DNA of 64,000 bases, taken from the NCBI GenBank assembly GCA_017434025.1, contig JAFRGC010000050.1, forward strand, positions 1 through 64,000. Reading direction: 5' to 3'. The number at the start of each line of letters is the position of its first letter. Position 1 is the first letter of the stretch. The position numbers and the translations under genes were made by a program. Origin of the DNA: Mogibacterium sp. Its GTDB lineage: Bacteria; Bacillota; Clostridia; Peptostreptococcales; Anaerovoracaceae. Below, one piece after another: positions 60,019-64,000 of this stretch. The notes beneath the pieces were generated by a model. That model ran no database searches. It was given only the letters and a program-made list of their open reading frames with translations, and was not told the DNA's origin.

Positions 60019-60723
60019 ATGGGTATCAAATACAAGAGAGTCCTGATCAAGATTAGCGGTGAGGCGCTTGCAGGTGAAGATAGATTTGGCGTCAATGCAG
60101 ACAAGCTTGCGGAAGTTGCCAGACAGATCAAGGAGATCAGAGATGCAGGTGTTGAGGTCGCTGTAGTATGCGGAGGCGGCAATTTCTTCCGCGGCAGAAC
60201 AGGTGAGAATATCGACAGACCGACTGCTGACTATATGGGAATGCTGGCGACAGTTATGAATGGCCTTGCTGTTCAGGATGCACTTCTTTCCCTGGGATGT
60301 CCTGCCAAGCTCATGACCGCGATTGAGATCCGGGATATGGCAGAAGGCTATGCCCGCCGCAAGGCACTTGACTATCTCGAAGAAGGCAAAGTCGTCGTAT
60401 TTGGCGGAGGCACCGGCAGTCCGTTTTTCACAACAGATACTACCGCAGCATTAAGAGCAGCAGAGATCGGAGCGGATGTACTGCTGCTTGCCAAGAATAT
60501 AGATGCTGTTTACTCTGCAGATCCTAAGAAGGATCCTGATGCAGAGAGATATACGGAACTGACATACATGGATATCATTGACAAAGATCTCAAGGTCATG
60601 GATCTTACTGCAGCTACACTTTGCAAAGATACCGGCACGAAGATATATGTCTTTGCTCTCGCAACTGAGGGCAATCTGATGAAAGTAATAAATGGCGAGA
60701 ATGTAGGAACACTCATCCAGTAG
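60019..60723 (+). CDS. pyrH: UMP kinase
   Basis: 234 residues, amino-acid-kinase fold: Lys-Ile-Ser-Gly-Glu-Ala-Leu, Gly-Gly-Gly-Asn-Phe-Phe-Arg-Gly and Thr-Thr-Asp-Thr-Thr-Ala-Ala-Leu-Arg-Ala. Phosphorylates UMP. AAGGAGAT precedes it; first gene of the classic pyrH-frr-uppS-cdsA-dxr run. Confidence 0.96.
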   Translation: MGIKYKRVLIKISGEALAGEDRFGVNADKLAEVARQIKEIRDAGVEVAVVCGGGNFFRGRTGENIDRPTADYMGMLATVMNGLAVQDALLSLGCPAKLMTAIEIRDMAEGYARRKALDYLEEGKVVVFGGGTGSPFFTTDTTAALRAAEIGADVLLLAKNIDAVYSADPKKDPDAERYTELTYMDIIDKDLKVMDLTAATLCKDTGTKIYVFALATEGNLMKVINGENVGTLIQ

Positions 60724-60733
60724 GAGGCACACA

Positions 60734-61282
60734 ATGGCTAAGAAATCACTTGAAGAAAGAATCGAAAGCACCAAGAGTTACCTTAAGGAAGAACTCAACA
60801 CTGTAAGAGCCGGCAGAGCGAATCCTGCACTTCTCGACAGGATCCAGGTCAACTATTACGGAATGCCGACACCACTCAAGTCACTGGCAAACATTTCGGT
60901 ACCTGATCCTCGCCAGCTGCTGATATCCCCATTCGATCCTAAGTCAGTCGGAGATATCGAGAGAGCTATTCTTGAGGCGAATATCGGAATCAATCCGAGC
61001 AATGACGGCAAAGTCATCAGACTGATCATACCGCAGCTCACCGAGGAGAGACGTAAAGAACTCACCAAGGTAGTCAAGAATTACGGCGAAGATGCCAAAG
61101 TTGCTGTCAGGAACCTCAGAAGAGAAGAGAATGATGATCTCAAGAAGATGCAGAAAGACGGAGATCTGACAGAGGATGACCTCAAACTCGAGCTCGAAGA
61201 AGTCCAGAAGAAAGTCGAGAAGGCGATCAAGGACATTGATGCTATCATCGCTGAGAAGGACAAGGAGCTCATGGAAGTCTAG
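60734..61282 (+). CDS. frr: Ribosome recycling factor
   Basis: 182 residues. Thr-Val-Arg-Ala-Gly-Arg-Ala-Asn-Pro and the C-terminal helical Val-Arg-Asn-Leu-Arg-Arg-Glu are diagnostic. With EF-G it splits post-termination ribosomes. Confidence 0.97.
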   Translation: MAKKSLEERIESTKSYLKEELNTVRAGRANPALLDRIQVNYYGMPTPLKSLANISVPDPRQLLISPFDPKSVGDIERAILEANIGINPSNDGKVIRLIIPQLTEERRKELTKVVKNYGEDAKVAVRNLRREENDDLKKMQKDGDLTEDDLKLELEEVQKKVEKAIKDIDAIIAEKDKELMEV

Positions 61283-61315
61283 TGCTCAGCTACTTGTACA
61301 GAAGATAATTCTAGT

Positions 61316-61393
61316 GATTCGCGTCATGCAATGACGTTTCGCGTGGACCTGCTGGCGGCAGTCCGCCTGCAGCGTTATGGCATGACGCGAGTC
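61316..61393 (+). ncRNA. Nested hairpins between frr and uppS, possible RNA switch
   Basis: TCGCGTCATGC (61319-61329) pairs perfectly with GCATGACGCGA (61380-61390), extended by three more pairs outside. The same 5' arm can instead form CGTCAT-GCA-ATGACG (61322-61336). Inside, CTGC-GGCGG can pair with CCGCC-GCAG, or GGAC-TGC with GCA-GTCC. The foldings exclude each other in part. No U-tract. It ends 26 nt before uppS. Confidence 0.5.
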
Positions 61394-61419
61394 GCATTAT
61401 TAAGAGCATATTAAGAGTT

Positions 61420-62154
61420 ATGGAAAAGAGACCAATACCTGCTCATGTAGGAATCATCATGGACGGCAACGGCAGGTGGGCCAAAGCCCACGGAGTCCCT
61501 CGTGTTATGGGACACAATGCCGGTATGCAGTCGATGAAGAAGATCGTTATCGCATGTTCCAATATGGGCATCAAATATCTTACAGTATACGCATTCTCGA
61601 CAGAGAACTGGAAGCGCAGCACTGAGGAAGTCAGCGGTATTTTCAACCTGATCGTCAAGTACGTCAATTCGGAACTTGAAGAGCTCGATCAGAACAATGT
61701 ACATATCAACATCTTCGGGCAATATGATATGCTGCCGCAGGCTTCGATAGATGCTATCAACAAGATGGTAGGCCGACTTGAGAATAATGACGGCCTCGTC
61801 TTCAATATCGCGCTCAACTACGGAGGCAGGGATGAGATCCTCAGGAGCGTCAAAGCTCTCTGTGCCGAGTGTATCAGTCAGGGCAGAGATCCTGCTGAAC
61901 TGACCGAGGATGATATCTCAAGATATCTGTGGTCCGGCAGCGAGCACTTCAGTGTGCCTGATCCGGATCTGATCATACGGACCAGCGGTGAAGAGAGGAT
62001 GTCAAACTTCCTCACATGGCAGGCAGCTTACAGTGAGCTGATGTTCACGGATACGCTTTGGCCGGACTTCACGCCGGAAGAATTTGCATCGATGATCGAT
62101 GCGTATGCGAACAGAGACAGGCGTTTTGGCGGCCGCAAGGAGACAGACAAATGA
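61420..62154 (+). CDS. uppS: Undecaprenyl diphosphate synthase (isoprenyl transferase)
   Basis: 244 residues. Met-Asp-Gly-Asn-Gly-Arg-Trp-Ala near the start and Arg-Thr-Ser-Gly-Glu near the end are the cis-prenyltransferase motifs. Makes the lipid carrier for peptidoglycan. It overlaps cdsA by four bases. Confidence 0.96.
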   Translation: MEKRPIPAHVGIIMDGNGRWAKAHGVPRVMGHNAGMQSMKKIVIACSNMGIKYLTVYAFSTENWKRSTEEVSGIFNLIVKYVNSELEELDQNNVHINIFGQYDMLPQASIDAINKMVGRLENNDGLVFNIALNYGGRDEILRSVKALCAECISQGRDPAELTEDDISRYLWSGSEHFSVPDPDLIIRTSGEERMSNFLTWQAAYSELMFTDTLWPDFTPEEFASMIDAYANRDRRFGGRKETDK

Positions 62155-62969
62155 AGACCAGAATAATATCCGGACTTGTAATGGCACCTCTGCTCGTAGT
62201 CCTCTATCTTGGCGGATGGTGGCTGTGGGCAGCAGCATTCCTTATAGCCGTAATGGGTGTCCATGAATTCTGCAACGGATGGAACAGCATCGATGTCCAT
62301 CCGTCCAAACCGATCTGCTATGCAATGACAGCGCTGCTGTTCCTTACATACCTGCTGATCTCATTATCGATCCTTCCGGAGGTAACAGCCAACATGCTCT
62401 TGATATGCGTATGGGTGTTCATTGCTGTCGCAGCGGGACTTCTGTATGGCTGGAAGATCAATGAGAGAGGGCCTTATGATGCAGTAGCAACGGTCACATC
62501 GCTGGTATACATACCGTTCTTCACTTATCACATCGTATTGATAGACCTGACGGAATACAGATTGTTTGTATGGATCGTTATTATTGCGGCATTCGGGTCA
62601 GACATTTTTGCGTACTTCACAGGCTATTTCCTCGGGAAGCATAAGATGGCGCCGAACCTCAGCCCTAAGAAGACGATAGAAGGTGCGGTCGGCGGTCTCG
62701 TTGGCAGCAGTGTTCTGGCATGGGTATTCGGTATGGTGTTCATGAAGGATATGGCGCTTGTATGCCTTGTTCTCGGCCTTGTCGGCGGAGCAGCCGGAAT
62801 GGCCGGAGACCTGACAGCATCTGCATTCAAACGCAAGATGGGGATCAAGGATTATGGTAATCTCATCCCGGGACACGGCGGAATAATGGACAGATTTGAC
62901 AGCGTTATATTTGTTGCGCCTGTAGTGTTCTATGCAGTATGCATAATGACGGATGCAATTGGATTCTAA
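62151..62969 (+). CDS. cdsA: Phosphatidate cytidylyltransferase
   Basis: 272 residues, about eight membrane helices. The signature Ser-x-x-Lys-Arg-x(4)-Lys-Asp-x-Gly-x-x-x-Pro-Gly-His-Gly-Gly appears near residue 233, and Ser-Pro-Lys-Lys-Thr-Ile-Glu-Gly near 172. Makes CDP-diacylglycerol. Start at ATG 62151 by ATGA coupling with uppS. Confidence 0.95.
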   Translation: MKTRIISGLVMAPLLVVLYLGGWWLWAAAFLIAVMGVHEFCNGWNSIDVHPSKPICYAMTALLFLTYLLISLSILPEVTANMLLICVWVFIAVAAGLLYGWKINERGPYDAVATVTSLVYIPFFTYHIVLIDLTEYRLFVWIVIIAAFGSDIFAYFTGYFLGKHKMAPNLSPKKTIEGAVGGLVGSSVLAWVFGMVFMKDMALVCLVLGLVGGAAGMAGDLTASAFKRKMGIKDYGNLIPGHGGIMDRFDSVIFVAPVVFYAVCIMTDAIGF

Positions 62970-62984
62970 ATAGACTGGACCACT

Positions 62985-64000
62985 ATGAAGAGAATATTGA
63001 TAATGGGGAGCACCGGTTCTATAGGGACCCAGGCTCTCGAAATAATCAGGAATAATACAGACAAGTTCACTGCTGTCGGACTGACCTGCAGGAGCAGGGT
63101 GGACAGCCTCATCGAACAGATAAGAGAATTCAGCCCTGAGGCGGTATCCGTAGGCAATTCTGAGGATGCAGCCAGAGTCCAGGCAGAATTCCCGGATCTG
63201 GAAGTTTATTACGGCGATGAAGGTCTGGTTGAGATCGCAGGAATGGAATGCGATATCGTCCTCAACTCTCTGATGGGGATCAGCGGACTGGCACCGACCT
63301 ATAAGGCAATCAGCTGCGGCCGTGATATCGCGCTGGCCAACAAGGAGACTCTGGTGGCCGGCGGAGCTCTGGTTACAGAGCTGTGCAGGGAGAAAGGCGT
63401 TAAACTCCTGCCGGTAGACAGCGAGCACAGCGCTATATTCCAGTGTCTCGAGGGAAATGGCGGCAGCGCCTGCGGAAGAGCTTACAGAGAACCTGAGCAG
63501 ACTCTCAATATCAACAGGGAGGGAGCTCACTTCAATCTGGATCTCAAGATCAACCTCAAGGGTGGCAGGCAGCTGTACAGGCCGGTACGCAGAATACTCC
63601 TCACCGCGTCCGGAGGTCCGTTCAGAGGCAGGACGATCGAAGAGATGCGTAATGTTACGATCCAGCAGGCGCTCAATCATCCGAAGTGGAGTATGGGGTC
63701 CAAAATCACGATCGATTCTGCGACAATGATGAACAAAGGCCTCGAAGTCATAGAAGCGAGATGGCTGTTCGATGTACCTGCAGACAGAATAGATATCCAC
63801 GTACATCCGGAGAGCATCGTTCATTCCATGGTGGAATTCTGCGACGGATCCGTGATAGCGCAGATGGGCCTTCCTGACATGAAGATCCCGATCAGTCTTG
63901 CATTGAATTATCCTGATCGGCTCGATCTTCCGGGCGACAGTCTTGATTTCTTCACGACAGGATCTGCTCTGACATTCGAGAAGCCAGACCGCAAGGTCTT
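62985..64000 (+). CDS. dxr: 1-deoxy-D-xylulose 5-phosphate reductoisomerase, truncated by window edge
   Basis: The first 338 residues are in the window; the frame is open to the end. NADPH-binding Gly-Ser-Thr-Gly-Ser-Ile-Gly at residue 8, Ala-Asn-Lys-Glu-Thr, Ser-Glu-His-Ser-Ala-Ile-Phe-Gln-Cys and Thr-Ala-Ser-Gly-Gly-Pro-Phe are all present, so the second step of the MEP pathway is encoded. Between Leu-Glu-Gly-Asn and Arg-Arg-Ile-Leu-Leu-Thr-Ala-Ser about 38 extra residues are inserted relative to typical Gram-positive DXR (residues about 158-197). The frame stays open, so it is an in-frame insertion, not a frameshift. Confidence 0.93.
   Translation, partial: MKRILIMGSTGSIGTQALEIIRNNTDKFTAVGLTCRSRVDSLIEQIREFSPEAVSVGNSEDAARVQAEFPDLEVYYGDEGLVEIAGMECDIVLNSLMGISGLAPTYKAISCGRDIALANKETLVAGGALVTELCREKGVKLLPVDSEHSAIFQCLEGNGGSACGRAYREPEQTLNINREGAHFNLDLKINLKGGRQLYRPVRRILLTASGGPFRGRTIEEMRNVTIQQALNHPKWSMGSKITIDSATMMNKGLEVIEARWLFDVPADRIDIHVHPESIVHSMVEFCDGSVIAQMGLPDMKIPISLALNYPDRLDLPGDSLDFFTTGSALTFEKPDRKV

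Noticed and set aside
62598-63824. Open frame of 408 codons antisense to cdsA and dxr
   Set aside because: Runs across two conserved genes and their junction, with no family resemblance.

Overview
The window looks like chromosome of a low-to-moderate GC Gram-positive anaerobe of the Bacillota, class Clostridia. This is inferred from gene content and order (tig-clpP-clpX-lon-engB; infC-rpmI-rplT; rny; pyrH-frr-uppS-cdsA-dxr), perfect AGGAGG-type ribosome binding sites, sigma-A-like promoters with 17 bp spacers, a textbook HrcA/CIRCE operator, and class B sortase pilins. A finer placement (for example Anaerovoracaceae or another gut/oral family) is a guess. No sporulation genes, prophage, IS element or CRISPR array is visible.

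Layout. 1-4.6 kb: a lipoprotein cut by the left edge with a Fur-like promoter site, tRNA-Ala(GGC), a two-subunit aconitase X enzyme, a NifX/His-Cys/FKBP fusion, a DUF5662 protein and a CIRCE-controlled Hsp20. 4.7-14.1 kb: a metallo-beta-lactamase-fold RNase, murI, a CYTH protein and the protein quality-control run tig-clpP-clpX-lon with engB. 14.1-22.3 kb: hpt, an unknown protein behind a strong RNA hairpin, nudix hydrolase, an atypical XerD-like recombinase, rplS with leader, rbgA, an RNase HII-RNase HI fusion, tRNA-Val(GAC), pepP and a small alarmone synthetase. 22.4-30.6 kb: valS, a small P-loop protein, a solitary DNA methyltransferase, a YitT membrane protein, a YprB-like exonuclease on the minus strand with an upstream sRNA or attenuator, and ychF.

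30.7-45.2 kb is the accessory centre. It holds a compact Tad/Flp pilus operon (TadZ-like, TadA, TadB, TadC-like, Flp pilin, TadE-like and DUF5702 pseudopilins, a DUF6382-like protein) followed at once by a sortase-assembled pilus operon. The second operon resembles the streptococcal FCT/T-antigen locus: an FctA-like pilin, a class B sortase, a signal-peptidase-like protein that has lost its catalytic Ser and Lys exactly where streptococcal SipA has, a remarkable reading frame that joins two complete surface proteins (two signal peptides, two sorting signals), and a large pilin-adhesin with InlB-type repeats. Two distinct surface-fibre systems are therefore side by side.

45.1-64 kb returns to housekeeping: maf (minus strand), infC with an AUU start behind a leader containing an intrinsic terminator, rpmI, rplT and a tiny membrane protein, a lipoprotein trigger-factor paralogue, nrdR, cmk, radC, a MurE-type ligase with a FemX-type branching enzyme, a secreted transglutaminase-like protein, rny, cysteine desulfurase with thiI (tRNA thiolation), and pyrH-frr-(structured spacer)-uppS-cdsA-dxr, the last truncated by the window edge and carrying an unusual insertion. 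The MEP isoprenoid pathway is represented by dxr, which makes a mevalonate role for the aconitase X less likely.

Most promising leads: the tandem two-signal/two-anchor pilus protein with its pseudo-signal-peptidase chaperone; the RNase HII-HI fusion; the NifX-FKBP fusion; the predicted minus-strand sRNA/attenuator at 29.3 kb; and the switch-like hairpin between frr and uppS. All calls rest on reading the sequence; no database search was run.
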